A stretch of 64,000 nucleotides of DNA from Polaribacter litorisediminis (GCF_019968605.1 NZ_CP082966.1:3337501-3401500), one strand, 5' to 3'. Positions 55,016 through 64,000 are shown, counted from the stretch's first letter. Numbers and translations: made by a program. Notes: a model not told the origin generated them from the sequence alone.

Positions 55016-55701
55016 AACCTTTTAACTGATAAGTTAAAATCAAAACGAACAAATCTACCATCTATATTCATATAACTAACAAAATTGAATTTTATAAAAT
55101 TAAAGCGATATAATTTATTGTTGAATTCATTGAACATACAATTCATAAAATTGTGCGCATAAAAGACTAGATAACGAATCAACACTTCATCAATTAAAAT
55201 TAATATTATCAACAATATTTCTTCTTTTGTACATTCATAGCGGAGTTTTGTATACACATATTCGAAAATATCTTAATCCTATATAGCCAAAGAATAATAA
55301 CTAGTTGACATAACCAATATAATAGCATATAACCTATTAATCATTGAACATAGTACATACCTGAAAGTCATATGAGTTTTAATATGGACTGTTAAAATCG
55401 TTAACTTCTTTCCTTATACATACGCTAAAAGTTTTTATTAAAGCGTATTTCATTTACCAAGTGCAACTAAATAGGAAATACATTTCGATTCCCTTAAATC
55501 TAAAATGAAGAAAACAGCTTTAAAAATATCATATATATTAAAAAAATTTATTTCAAATCATTACCTACTTTTAATACCAATAATAAATATAATTACATCC
55601 TCATAATTTAAAATTTTTATGCTTATTGCTATAAAATCGTTTCTACCCAATCTATATTAAAAGGATTCATAGATTTAAATAATTATATCTTCTGACGGGC
55701 G

Positions 55702-55709
55702 CAAAGATA
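55702..55709 (-). promoter_or_regulatory. Duplicated ruvB-type -7 box upstream of wzc
   Basis: Minus-strand TATCTTTG within a 24-base block nearly identical to the ruvB promoter. If active it would give wzc a leader of about 680 nt. Confidence 0.5.
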
Positions 55710-55750
55710 ATAGAATTTAAAATAGTTTTCGAGTAAGACTTTTTTACAAA

Positions 55751-55778
55751 AAAACCTTTTCAAATTTGAAAAGGTTTT
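55751..55778 (-). terminator. Terminator of the act-cox operon
   Basis: A perfect 28-nt palindrome (half AAAACCTTTTCAAA) 24 bp after the coxA stop, with a T tract on the minus-strand exit side. Confidence 0.9.
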
Positions 55779-55801
55779 ATATTTTTAAATAGACTTAAAC
55801 C

Positions 55802-57580
55802 TTAAGAAGGTTCTTCTCCATCTAGTAAAGGTGTTGTCTGTAAAACAAAATCTTCACCATGTAGATAATCACTGTCATCATCTTCTGCGTCCACACGCTT
55901 ACTATAATCATAAGCCCATCTATGAACCTCTGGCAATCTCCCTGGCCAATTTCCATGAATATGTTCTACTGGTGTAGTCCATTCTAACGTATTCGACTTC
56001 CAAGGATTTTGTGTTGCCTTTTGGCCTCTATACATTGATATAAAGAAGTTTGCTAAAAATATAATCTGAGCGACGCCACCAACTATTGCAAACAAAGTGA
56101 TTACCACATTCACGTCCGCTAAATCGTCAAACATTGGAAATGCTGTATTTGAGTAATATCTACGTGGTAAACCTGCTAAACCAATAAAATGCATTGGCCA
56201 AAATACCCCGTAAGCACAAACTATTGTAATCCAAAAATGCCAATAGCCCAATGTCTTATTCATCATTCTCCCATACATTTTAGGAAACCAATGATAAATA
56301 CCAGCGTACATTCCGAATATTGCAGAAACCCCCATAACCAAGTGGAAATGCGCTACTACAAAGTAAGTGTCATGAATAGCGATATCTAAAGCAGAATCTC
56401 CCAAAACTAATCCTGTTAAACCTCCGGTTACGAAAGTAGAGACTAATCCGATTGAAAATAACATCGCGGGATTTAACTGCAAATTACCTTTCCATAAAGT
56501 TGTAACATAATTAAACGCTTTTACCGCTGACGGAATTGCAATTAATAACGTTGTAAACGTAAACACAGATCCTAAGAAAGGATTCATTCCGGAAATAAAC
56601 ATATGGTGACCCCAAACAATTGTGGATAAAAATGCAATTGCCATTATTGACATTACCATTGCACGATATCCAAAAATAGGCTTTCTCGAATTTGTTGATA
56701 TAATTTCTGATGTAATTCCTAAAGCAGGAAGCAGAACGATATATACCTCTGGATGTCCTAGAAACCAAAATAGGTGTTCGAACAAAACTGGTGATCCCCC
56801 TTGATAATGCAATACTTCGCCCGAAATAAATATATCTGACAAATAAAAGGATGTTCCAAAGGATCTATCAAACATTAATAGTAATGAAGCCGATAACAAA
56901 ACCGGAAAAGAAACCACTCCAATAATAGCAGTGATAAAGAATGCCCAAATTGTTAATGGTAATCTTGTCATTTTCATTCCCTTTGTTCTTAAATTAAGCA
57001 CGGTAACGATATAATTAAGTGCACCAATTAAAGAAGATGCAATAAATATCGCCATAGAAACCAACCATAATGTCATACCTGTACCAGAACCAGGAATTGC
57101 CTGCGGTAATGCACTCAATGGAGGATAAACCGTCCATCCTGCTGATGCTGGACCTGCCTCCACAAACAATGAAAACAGCATGATAATACTTGACAAAAAG
57201 AATAACCAATAAGACACCATATTTAAAAAACCTGATGCCATATCTCGTGCTCCAATTTGTAAAGGAATTAATAGATTTGAAAAAGTACCACTTAAGCCCG
57301 CCGTTAATACGAAAAAGACCATTATAGTTCCATGAATAGTTACTAAAGCCAAATAAATATCAGGGCTCATTACACCATCTGTTTGGTGCGGTCCTAAAAA
57401 GGCTTCTATAATTGAAAATGATGTGTCTGGCCAAGCCAGTTGTAACCTAAATAACATAGACATTAACACAGCAATAACTCCCATGAACATACCTGTTACC
57501 AAGAATTGTTTAGAAATCATTTTATGATCTTGACTAAAAATATATTTTGTTACAAATGTTTCTTTATGATGTTCTGACAT
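55802..57580 (-). CDS. ctaD: Cytochrome c oxidase subunit I
   Basis: A 592-residue heme-copper oxidase core subunit with 12 or more helices. Heme and CuB ligands are visible: LVTIHGTIMVFF (low-spin heme His), FWFLGHPEVYIVLLPALG (the HPEVY Tyr-His crosslink region), WGHHMFISG (CuB His pair) and DTYFVVAHFHLVMG (heme ligands). The C-terminal tail is Asp-rich (RVDAEDDDSDY). It is the last gene of the act-cox operon, 33 bp after ctaC. The 3' end is duplicated near ruvB. Confidence 0.97.
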   Translation of the reverse strand: MSEHHKETFVTKYIFSQDHKMISKQFLVTGMFMGVIAVLMSMLFRLQLAWPDTSFSIIEAFLGPHQTDGVMSPDIYLALVTIHGTIMVFFVLTAGLSGTFSNLLIPLQIGARDMASGFLNMVSYWLFFLSSIIMLFSLFVEAGPASAGWTVYPPLSALPQAIPGSGTGMTLWLVSMAIFIASSLIGALNYIVTVLNLRTKGMKMTRLPLTIWAFFITAIIGVVSFPVLLSASLLLMFDRSFGTSFYLSDIFISGEVLHYQGGSPVLFEHLFWFLGHPEVYIVLLPALGITSEIISTNSRKPIFGYRAMVMSIMAIAFLSTIVWGHHMFISGMNPFLGSVFTFTTLLIAIPSAVKAFNYVTTLWKGNLQLNPAMLFSIGLVSTFVTGGLTGLVLGDSALDIAIHDTYFVVAHFHLVMGVSAIFGMYAGIYHWFPKMYGRMMNKTLGYWHFWITIVCAYGVFWPMHFIGLAGLPRRYYSNTAFPMFDDLADVNVVITLFAIVGGVAQIIFLANFFISMYRGQKATQNPWKSNTLEWTTPVEHIHGNWPGRLPEVHRWAYDYSKRVDAEDDDSDYLHGEDFVLQTTPLLDGEEPS

Positions 57581-57613
57581 AATTGTATTTATTTGTAGTG
57601 TGTATTTTATTTC

Positions 57614-58618
57614 TTATTGAATAACTGAAGCCAAAGTTGGTTGAAGTGCAAGCCATTTATCATATTCTTCCTGTTCTACAACCGTAATTTTCATTTGCAT
57701 ACTGTAGTGAGATGCTCCACAAATTTTATTACAAAGTATTAAATAATCAAATTCGTACAGATCTTCACCTTTAGCACTCCTAATTTTATTAATGCCCTTC
57801 GTTTTTGCCATAACTTCTGGCTGTTGTCTCATCTCTTCTGTAGTGTACTTAGGTGTAAACCCAAACTCAGTAACCATACCAGGAACACAATTCATTTGTG
57901 CTCTAAAGTGAGGCATATATGCCGAGTGCAACACATCTTGAGAACGGAACTTAAAATGTATTTTTCTACCTTTTGGTAAATATAATTCTGTTACTTGCTT
58001 ATCATCCTGGGAGTTTTTATCCGACATATCGACTCCCATGGTATTAATACCTTTAATATAGTTTACATTTCCTAATCCTAATGTATTGTCCTCTCCTGCA
58101 TACCGAGCATCCCATCTAAATTGTTGAGAATATACCTCGATAACAACAGCATCTTCATCAGACAAATCCATAATATTATTCCACTGCCATAAACCATATC
58201 CAATTAAAACAACTAAAACAATAGCTGGAGTAACCGTCCAAATCAGTTCTAATTTATGGCTATCAGCATAAAACTTTGCTTTGTTTGCCTCGTTTCCTCT
58301 GTATTTAAAAGTAAAATAAAAGATTAAAAACTGCATGAAAAATTGAACAATACCGATCAACCAGAAGGTCATGTCGAATAATCTATCATCGTGCTCTCCT
58401 TCTACTGAGGCAGCTTCTGGCAACATTAAAACATTCATTGCAATTAAACAATAAATCATCATCGCATATAAGAACACCATAAAATATAGTGCATACTTTC
58501 CTTGTTTAGAGTTATCCTTATCGTTTGCTATTACTCCTCTAAAATCTAAAATCCGTGTAATTTGCCAAAAACTTACACCTATTGCAACGCCTATAAAAAT
58601 ATAAAATAGAGCTAACAT
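57614..58618 (-). CDS. ctaC: Cytochrome c oxidase subunit II
   Basis: A 334-residue subunit with membrane helices near 5-20, 45-65 and 85-105, then the periplasmic cupredoxin domain. The CuA site is CNKICGASHYSM (Cys-x3-Cys, His, Met) with the upstream His in DVLHSAYMPH. There is no fused C-terminal cytochrome c domain, so electrons must come from a separate carrier or directly from the adjacent complex III. The Trp-rich LELIWTVTPAIVLV precedes the cupredoxin domain as usual. Confidence 0.95.
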   Translation of the reverse strand: MLALFYIFIGVAIGVSFWQITRILDFRGVIANDKDNSKQGKYALYFMVFLYAMMIYCLIAMNVLMLPEAASVEGEHDDRLFDMTFWLIGIVQFFMQFLIFYFTFKYRGNEANKAKFYADSHKLELIWTVTPAIVLVVLIGYGLWQWNNIMDLSDEDAVVIEVYSQQFRWDARYAGEDNTLGLGNVNYIKGINTMGVDMSDKNSQDDKQVTELYLPKGRKIHFKFRSQDVLHSAYMPHFRAQMNCVPGMVTEFGFTPKYTTEEMRQQPEVMAKTKGINKIRSAKGEDLYEFDYLILCNKICGASHYSMQMKITVVEQEEYDKWLALQPTLASVIQ

Positions 58619-58653
58619 ATATATCTTTTCTTAATTATTTAAATCTTAATTTA

Positions 58654-60099
58654 TTAATGATGATCTCCCGAACCTTCTCCTCTGTGTTCGATATTATAGT
58701 AATGGAAATGCTCACTTTCTTTCAAGAAAGGATTACCTTTTGGTACTGGATTTGCTTTCGCAAATGCACTGAATACTGTGAATATAAAAATACCTAGAAA
58801 AAACAGTAAAGCACCAAACTCGGGAATTCCGAAATACCACTGACTTCCTACGGTAGCCGGCATCACCATAACGAAAACATCTACGTAATGACCACAAAGA
58901 ATTACGATTCCACCGATGACCACAAACCAAGGTATACTTTTATAATCACTATTCAATAATAACAATATTGGAAAAACAAAATTCATAGCTACCATGGCTA
59001 AAAATGGCACTTTATACTCTTCAAAACGTGCAACGAAATAAGTAGTCTCTTCAGGAATATCTGCATACCAAATCAACATAAATTGGGAGAACCACAAATA
59101 AGTCCAAAATACAGAGAAACCAAACATAAATTTCGCTAAATCATGAATATGGCTATCATTTACTCCAGGTAAAGCATCTTTAGATCGTAAATAAATCGTT
59201 ACAAAAGCAATGACCGTTAATGCACTTACCAACAAACTAGCTAATACATACCAACCAAATAAAGTTGAAAACCAATGCGGATCAAGACCCATAATCCAAT
59301 CCCAAGACATCATAGTTTCTGTAATCATAAACAAAAACAAAAAACCTACCGATACATTATAATTTTTCTTATACGTTTTATAACCATCATTTGCCGTATC
59401 TTCTGCGATAGAATTCTTTCGAATAAACCATCGATAAGCATTCCAAATTAATAGATAAATAATACTTCTAATTGTCCATCCTGGAGTATTAATCCACCAA
59501 GATTTTCCATCAACAATTGCATCGTAATTTGGGCTTGACGGATCGAATGTGCCTTCAGTCATCCATACAAACATATGGTTCCAATGCAATACAGATGCTG
59601 ATAAAATAACCAATATCATAATAATAGAAACCGGTACTAAATTTGCTGTAATCGCCTCCATCACCCTAAACAAAACTACCGACCAAGCTGACTGCGCTAC
59701 TCTTTGCGAAGCATAAAAAGCCAACACTAACAAAGTAACTCCTAAAAAGAAAAATAAAGAAACATATAAAGCTGACCAAGGTCTATTTTGTAGTTGATGA
59801 AAAACATGCTCCGCATGCGCATCTTCATGACTTACACCATGATCTTCTGATCCATTATCTGCATGTTCCACATGTTCAACAGTAGCAGCAACATGGCTTT
59901 CCTCTTTATGATCGCCTGCAACTGCATGATTATTAGCTCCTGCATGATCATCCACATGGGATGAGGCTTCATGAGACATCATTTCCTTTACATCTTCAAC
60001 AGAACTTGGAGCATTATAAAAGCCCACGCCTATACCTATTGCTCCAATAAGAATTAGTGCAAACGATAACATTTTTAATTTACCCGAGAATTGATACAT
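58654..60099 (-). CDS. actF: Alternative complex III subunit ActF
   Basis: A 481-residue integral membrane subunit of the quinol:cytochrome c oxidoreductase (alternative complex III), with about 10 helices and related to the NrfD-like ActC. After the first helix (about 11-28), residues 42-101 form a loop with 13 His and many Asp/Glu, probably periplasmic, which may bind copper, zinc or heme. It is followed 35 bp later by ctaC, matching the conserved ActBCDEF-CoxBA order of Bacteroidota. Confidence 0.93.
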   Translation of the reverse strand: MYQFSGKLKMLSFALILIGAIGIGVGFYNAPSSVEDVKEMMSHEASSHVDDHAGANNHAVAGDHKEESHVAATVEHVEHADNGSEDHGVSHEDAHAEHVFHQLQNRPWSALYVSLFFFLGVTLLVLAFYASQRVAQSAWSVVLFRVMEAITANLVPVSIIMILVILSASVLHWNHMFVWMTEGTFDPSSPNYDAIVDGKSWWINTPGWTIRSIIYLLIWNAYRWFIRKNSIAEDTANDGYKTYKKNYNVSVGFLFLFMITETMMSWDWIMGLDPHWFSTLFGWYVLASLLVSALTVIAFVTIYLRSKDALPGVNDSHIHDLAKFMFGFSVFWTYLWFSQFMLIWYADIPEETTYFVARFEEYKVPFLAMVAMNFVFPILLLLNSDYKSIPWFVVIGGIVILCGHYVDVFVMVMPATVGSQWYFGIPEFGALLFFLGIFIFTVFSAFAKANPVPKGNPFLKESEHFHYYNIEHRGEGSGDHH

Positions 60100-60125
60100 A
60101 TCTTTCGTATTCTATCTTTATGTAA

Positions 60126-60674
60126 TTATTTTAATAAATCCGAACGCAATTTTTCAACATAGTGAACAACTTGCCAACGTTCGTTATAAGTCAATTGACC
60201 TGAATGGGAACCCATTAGATTTCTACCATGAATCAATACGTGATAAATACTACCTGCAGTAATATCTCTGTCTTTATAATTTGGAATTCCTTCAAATTTT
60301 TCTGCCTGTGACAAATAACCGTTTCCATCGCCTTTTTTACCATGACAAGAGATGCAATAAATTTCATACATCGCCTTCCCGTTTTCTAAATTCTCTTCAG
60401 TTAATTCTAAAGGATTCATTAATTCGGTCTTTGCTTTGTCATAACCCTCTGGTGTATTCGCAATATCATAAGCAGGATGTCCTCCTTTAGGAATTGTCCC
60501 TGCAACAGGCTTACTATTTACTGGTTTACCATTTAAACCTTCGGCATCATCTGTATCATAAGGCACAGAAACATACATGTCTGGCATATACTCAACCTGT
60601 GGTGTTCTTTTATTATTGCAAGAAATAATACTTACAAAAAACAGTAAAGCGATAATTAATTTTATACTCTTCAT
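60126..60674 (-). CDS. actE: Alternative complex III subunit ActE, monoheme cytochrome c lipoprotein
   Basis: A 182-residue lipoprotein (lipobox SIISC, Cys19) with one covalent heme motif CISCH (Cys107, Cys110, His111) and a distal Met in NLMGSHSGQLTYNERW as axial ligand. It passes electrons from the ActB Fe-S chain/ActA heme relay to the oxidase. Neighbours actD and actF are within 10-26 bp. Confidence 0.95.
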   Translation of the reverse strand: MKSIKLIIALLFFVSIISCNNKRTPQVEYMPDMYVSVPYDTDDAEGLNGKPVNSKPVAGTIPKGGHPAYDIANTPEGYDKAKTELMNPLELTEENLENGKAMYEIYCISCHGKKGDGNGYLSQAEKFEGIPNYKDRDITAGSIYHVLIHGRNLMGSHSGQLTYNERWQVVHYVEKLRSDLLK

Positions 60675-60684
60675 TATCTATATT

Positions 60685-61212
60685 TTAGTGCTTATCTACT
60701 ACATTAATTTCTACAGCTCCTGTTTTTGTTAATAATGTAGTTAACTCGTCTACATTATTTTTTACAGGAATTTCCATTAAAAAATGATCGTCTGTAGTTC
60801 TAGGATCTGGATTTTCAGCTTCTTTGAATGGCCAAATTCTACTTCTCATATAAAAAGTAATAACCATTAAGTGAGCTGCAAAAAACACTGTTAATTCAAA
60901 CATAATTGGCACAAATGCTGGCATGTTCTCCAACCAAGAAAAACTTGGTTTACCACCGATATCTTGAGGCCAATCTTGAATCATCATATAATTTGTCATC
61001 CAAATAGCGAAAGATAATCCTGTTATCCCGTAAAAGAAAGCAGTAATTGCTAATCTTGTTGGCGCTAATCCCATGGCTTTGTCTAAACCATGAACTGGAA
61101 ATGGACAAAATACTTCTTCTATGTGATGGTGCTCTGCCTTTACTGCTTTTACTGCGTCTAGCAAAATTTCATCATCATTGTAAAATGCATGAATAACTTT
61201 TGATGATTCCAT
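60685..61212 (-). CDS. actD: Alternative complex III subunit ActD (DUF3341)
   Basis: A 175-residue membrane subunit with two helices (about 57-75 and 103-123), a cytoplasmic N-terminal domain with VKAEHHHIEEVFCPFPVHGLDKAMG, typical of DUF3341, and a basic loop. Structural role in the complex. Stop and start lie within 2-10 bp of actC and actE, as in other act operons. Confidence 0.94.
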   Translation of the reverse strand: MESSKVIHAFYNDDEILLDAVKAVKAEHHHIEEVFCPFPVHGLDKAMGLAPTRLAITAFFYGITGLSFAIWMTNYMMIQDWPQDIGGKPSFSWLENMPAFVPIMFELTVFFAAHLMVITFYMRSRIWPFKEAENPDPRTTDDHFLMEIPVKNNVDELTTLLTKTGAVEINVVDKH

Positions 61213-61214
61213 AA

Positions 61215-62678
61215 TTATCCTTTTTTATTTTTATCAGCCTTATCTTCACCTTTATTGTCATTCAACAAAACAATTGCTGGCTTTGTAGGTATTCCTTGTT
61301 CGCTTCTCTTCTTGTAAAATTCACCAGAAGATTTTAATATTGTTTTTACTTCTGCTTGTGCTATCACAGGGAATGTTCTTGCATATAATAAAAATAACAC
61401 AAAGAAGAATCCGATGGTTCCTATAAAGATACCGACATCTACAAACGTAGGTTCAAAACGCCACCAAGTAGACGGTAAATGTCCTTTACTTAATACAATC
61501 GCTATAATATCAAAACGCTCAAACCACATCCCGATGTTAATAAATATAGAGATGATAAAAGTCCAAATAAAACTTCTTCTAATTTTCTTAAACCACAACA
61601 ATTGAGGTGTTAAGATATTAAAAAATAAGAGCGAATAAAAAGCCCAAGCATAAGGCCCCGTTGCAGCACCTACAGATAAATATGTATAATTTTCATAAGG
61701 TGAGCCCGTGTACCATGCTATGAAAAATTCAGTTGCATAGGCTACAGCCACAATACCTCCTGTTAAAATAATTACAATGTTCATATACTCAATGTGCATA
61801 CGTGTAATGTAATCCTCTAAATTAGTAACTTTACGCATTATACCTAATAATGTTTGCACCATCGCAAAACCTGAAAAGATTGCTCCGGCAACAAAATAAG
61901 GTGGAAATATTGTTGAATGCCAACCTGGATTAATAGAAGTAGCAAAGTCCATCGATACAATGGTGTGTACAGAAAGTACAAGTGGTGTTGCTAAACCAGC
62001 TAACACTAAAGATACTTCTTCAAAACGTTGCCAATCTTTTGCTCTACCAGACCAACCAAATGATAACAAAGCATATATTTTCTTTTGGAAAGGCTTTACT
62101 GCTCTATCACGAATCATGGCAAAATCTGGTAATAAACCTGTCCACCAAAAAACTAGTGAAACGGATAAATAAGTAGAAATTGCAAATACATCCCACAATA
62201 AAGGAGAGTTAAAGTTTACCCATAACGATCCAAATTGATTCGGAAGTGGTAATACCCAATAAGCATTCCAGGGTCTTCCCATGTGAATAATTGGGAACAA
62301 TCCTGCTTGAAAAACTGCAAAAATTGTCATTGCTTCTGCAGAACGGTTTATCGCCATTCTCCATTTTTGGCGGAATAATAAAAGTACCGCAGAGATTAAT
62401 GTTCCTGCGTGACCGATACCTACCCACCATACAAAGTTTGTAATATCCCAAGCCCAACCAATGTTCTTGTTTAATCCCCAAACTCCAATACCTGTTCCTA
62501 CAGTGTAAAAGATACAGCCAAATCCCCATAACATTGCTGCTAAAGAAATGTAAAACGCCATGTACCAATTCTTATTTGCCTTACCCTCTATAGGCTTAAC
62601 AATGTCTTCGGTAATATCGTGATAGCTCTTATCACCTAATACTAAAGGTTCCCTTATGGGTGCTTCGTAATGAGACAT
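61215..62678 (-). CDS. actC: Alternative complex III subunit ActC (NrfD/PsrC-like)
   Basis: A 487-residue polytopic subunit with about 10 helices of the NrfD family, the predicted site of menaquinol oxidation. Landmarks: WWVGIGHAGTLISAVLLLFRQKWR, IHMGRPWNAYWVLP and SPLLWDVFAISTYL. The C-terminus is a charged cytoplasmic tail. Starts 20 bp after actB and ends 2 bp before actD. Confidence 0.95.
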   Translation of the reverse strand: MSHYEAPIREPLVLGDKSYHDITEDIVKPIEGKANKNWYMAFYISLAAMLWGFGCIFYTVGTGIGVWGLNKNIGWAWDITNFVWWVGIGHAGTLISAVLLLFRQKWRMAINRSAEAMTIFAVFQAGLFPIIHMGRPWNAYWVLPLPNQFGSLWVNFNSPLLWDVFAISTYLSVSLVFWWTGLLPDFAMIRDRAVKPFQKKIYALLSFGWSGRAKDWQRFEEVSLVLAGLATPLVLSVHTIVSMDFATSINPGWHSTIFPPYFVAGAIFSGFAMVQTLLGIMRKVTNLEDYITRMHIEYMNIVIILTGGIVAVAYATEFFIAWYTGSPYENYTYLSVGAATGPYAWAFYSLLFFNILTPQLLWFKKIRRSFIWTFIISIFINIGMWFERFDIIAIVLSKGHLPSTWWRFEPTFVDVGIFIGTIGFFFVLFLLYARTFPVIAQAEVKTILKSSGEFYKKRSEQGIPTKPAIVLLNDNKGEDKADKNKKG

Positions 62679-62698
62679 ATTTTATACCTTAATTTTAA

Positions 62699-64000
62699 TT
62701 ACGCTTCGTTTGTATTCTTAATTTTCACTTGATAGATTACATTAGGTTTCGTCTGCAAGTAATCTAATACATTATAAGCTCTTTTATCTTCTGCTAAAGC
62801 AGCTACTTGATCTTCTTTATTATTTACATCACCAAAAACTAGTGCTCCAGTGGTACAAGCTGACGAACATGCTGTTTCAAATTCATCTGTATTCACTGCT
62901 CTTCCTTCTTTTTTAGCCTTTAGAATTGTTGCCTGTGTTAACTGAATACACATCGAACATTTTTCCATAACTCCTCTAGAACGAACTACTACATCTGGGT
63001 TTAACACCATTTTACCATATTGGTTGTTCATATTGAAATCAAACTCATTATTGTCTGAATATTTAAACCAATTAAAACGACGAACTCTATATGGACAGTT
63101 GTTTGCACAATATCTAGTACCTACACATCTGTTATAAGTCATTTGATTTTGACCTTGACGACCATGTGTTGTTGCAGCAACAGGACAAACAGTCTCACAA
63201 GGAGCATGATTACAGTGCTGACACATCATTGGCTGAAAAGTAACCTCTGGATTTTCTGCTTCCGTCTCTAATCCTTCGTAGGTTGCCGCAATTCCTAATC
63301 CTAATTCTTTTGCGTCTTCTCGAGTTTCTACTTCCGATGAATAATATCTATCAATACGCAACCAGTGCATATCTCTACCAACTCTTACTTCGTTCTTACC
63401 AACAACAGGAACATTATTTTCTGCATGACAAGCCACTACACAAGCGCCACAACCTGTACAAGATGTTAGATCGATAGATAGGTTAAAGTGATGACCCATC
63501 TCTCTGTTATGCTCATCCCACAAATCAATTGTATTCGCTTCTACCTCTTTATGATCGTAAGAAACATAAGATGGTTTATTCCAACCATGCTCGTGATCTT
63601 TAGGTGCTATTGTATTGTATTCTTTTAAAGAAGCAACTTTTAAAATATCGTGACGACCTGCAATTGTTTTTTGCACTTGTGTACAAGCAAACTTATGAGT
63701 ACCCTCAACTTTTTCTATGTTAACTCCGTATTGTATATTATTCGAGTTTGTGTATAATGCATATGCATTTACACCCACTTGCATTTCTTCTTTTAAACCA
63801 AAAGTTCTACCAAAACCTAAAGATAAACCTAAAGAACCTTTAGCCTGACCAGGTTGAATCATTACAGGAACTACAACTTCTTTACCATTAACAGATACCT
63901 TTGCATAATTTCCATTAATTGCACCGTTATCTTGAACAGGATTTTCAAAACCTAACGCTTTCCCATCTGCTGGGGACATGGTTAAATAATTATCCCAAGA
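62699..64000 (-). CDS. actB: Alternative complex III subunit ActB, iron-sulfur part (partial)
   Basis: The 3' 433 codons of actB; the frame stays open to the window edge, so the N-terminal molybdopterin-oxidoreductase-like half and TAT-type signal lie outside. The visible part carries the four Fe-S cysteine clusters: CTGCGACVVAC, CQHCNHAPCETVC, CVGTRYCANNC and CSMCIQL followed by CSSACTTGA. They form the electron wire from quinol to the cytochrome subunits. ActC follows after 20 bp. An in-frame Met at 63979 is internal, not the start. Confidence 0.95.
   Translation of the reverse strand, partial: SWDNYLTMSPADGKALGFENPVQDNGAINGNYAKVSVNGKEVVVPVMIQPGQAKGSLGLSLGFGRTFGLKEEMQVGVNAYALYTNSNNIQYGVNIEKVEGTHKFACTQVQKTIAGRHDILKVASLKEYNTIAPKDHEHGWNKPSYVSYDHKEVEANTIDLWDEHNREMGHHFNLSIDLTSCTGCGACVVACHAENNVPVVGKNEVRVGRDMHWLRIDRYYSSEVETREDAKELGLGIAATYEGLETEAENPEVTFQPMMCQHCNHAPCETVCPVAATTHGRQGQNQMTYNRCVGTRYCANNCPYRVRRFNWFKYSDNNEFDFNMNNQYGKMVLNPDVVVRSRGVMEKCSMCIQLTQATILKAKKEGRAVNTDEFETACSSACTTGALVFGDVNNKEDQVAALAEDKRAYNVLDYLQTKPNVIYQVKIKNTNEA

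Larger units (their letters stand above)
55016..55801. other. 786-bp non-coding region upstream of wzc
   Basis: Very AT-rich, with no convincing gene on either strand: the longest frames have atypical composition and no recognisable motifs. It holds a small hairpin TACGCT/AGCGTA (55421-55426, 55442-55447), the duplicated ruvB-type promoter box (55702-55709) and the coxA terminator (55751-55778). Most of it may be the residue of deleted polysaccharide genes. Confidence 0.7.
55702..55942 (-). repeat. Diverged direct repeat, copy B (coxA side)
   Basis: Partner of 52318-52561, in the same order: promoter box, palindromic terminator, coxA 3' end. Here the coding part is continuous with intact coxA. 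Confidence 0.85.

Noticed and set aside
55009..55257. An 82-codon minus-strand frame directly upstream of wzc
   Set aside because: Atypical composition, no motif, overlaps the wzc start, and lies in an AT-rich non-coding stretch; most likely chance.
55505..55606. A 33-codon plus-strand frame starting MKKTALKIS in the gap before wzc
   Set aside because: Low-complexity Lys/Ile content expected from the base composition; no start signal or homology.

Overview
The window is AT-rich chromosomal DNA from a member of the Bacteroidota, almost certainly a marine Flavobacteriaceae. Evidence: TANNTTTG-type -7 promoter boxes (two with a TTG at exactly N19), almost no Shine-Dalgarno sequences, surface and outer-membrane proteins typical of the phylum, an alternative complex III plus cytochrome oxidase operon, a pbpC/alpha-2-macroglobulin pair, DUF5916, DUF2452 and DUF6370 proteins, and a short-leader ruvB downstream of ctaD. 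I cannot name the genus; Polaribacter-like is a guess from general gene content.

Layout. 1-4.1 kb: the first 450 codons of a modular secreted protein (168-169 residue repeats joined by Asp-rich calcium-binding type linkers) beside a LytTR response regulator and a TPR-HisKA_2 sensor kinase. A pair of AGAACA half-sites 20 bp apart lies upstream of both transcription units. 4.4-10.1 kb: trhO, then a fermentative pflB-pflA-OFA transporter operon with a large hairpin between pflB and pflA. 10.3-13.7 kb: a small membrane protein, then asd, an NAD(P)H-dependent 2Fe-2S reductase and a LysE exporter. 13.7-18.1 kb: a secreted M1 aminopeptidase-like lipoprotein, an S8 protease lipoprotein and an MBL hydrolase. 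18.2-26.2 kb: pbpC and its alpha-2-macroglobulin partner. 26.3-31.7 kb: tRNA-Cys, VOC protein, folB, small proteins, glnS, a DUF6370 lipoprotein and an unrecognised 433-residue protein, with three kinds of palindromic intergenic repeat. 31.8-40.9 kb: a TonB receptor, ATP-dependent hydantoinase/oxoprolinase A and B, a cupin, an NCS1 permease and proline dehydrogenase, all on one strand and tightly packed. 40.9-46.6 kb: a DUF5916 protein, then rplM-rpsI-rpsB-tsf. 46.7-51.3 kb: a barrel protein and a sulfur cassette (SulP, MBL-rhodanese-rhodanese, periplasmic rhodanese, HMA protein). 51.3-55.8 kb: ruvB and an isolated wzc. 55.8-64 kb: coxA, coxB and actF-E-D-C-B (actB cut by the window end).

The most striking structural observation is that wzc lies between two diverged, directly oriented copies of the same 240-bp segment: the 3' end of coxA (ctaD), its hairpin terminator and the ruvB promoter. 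One copy belongs to the intact coxA; the other is a decayed coxA remnant joined to ruvB. This looks like the scar of a polysaccharide-locus insertion at an ancestral coxA-ruvB junction. Other leads are the shared LytTR-like operator pair, the hydantoinase/proline cassette with an unknown divergent gene, and a 27-nt palindrome family with a compensatory base change, one copy of which lies inside the pbpC coding sequence.
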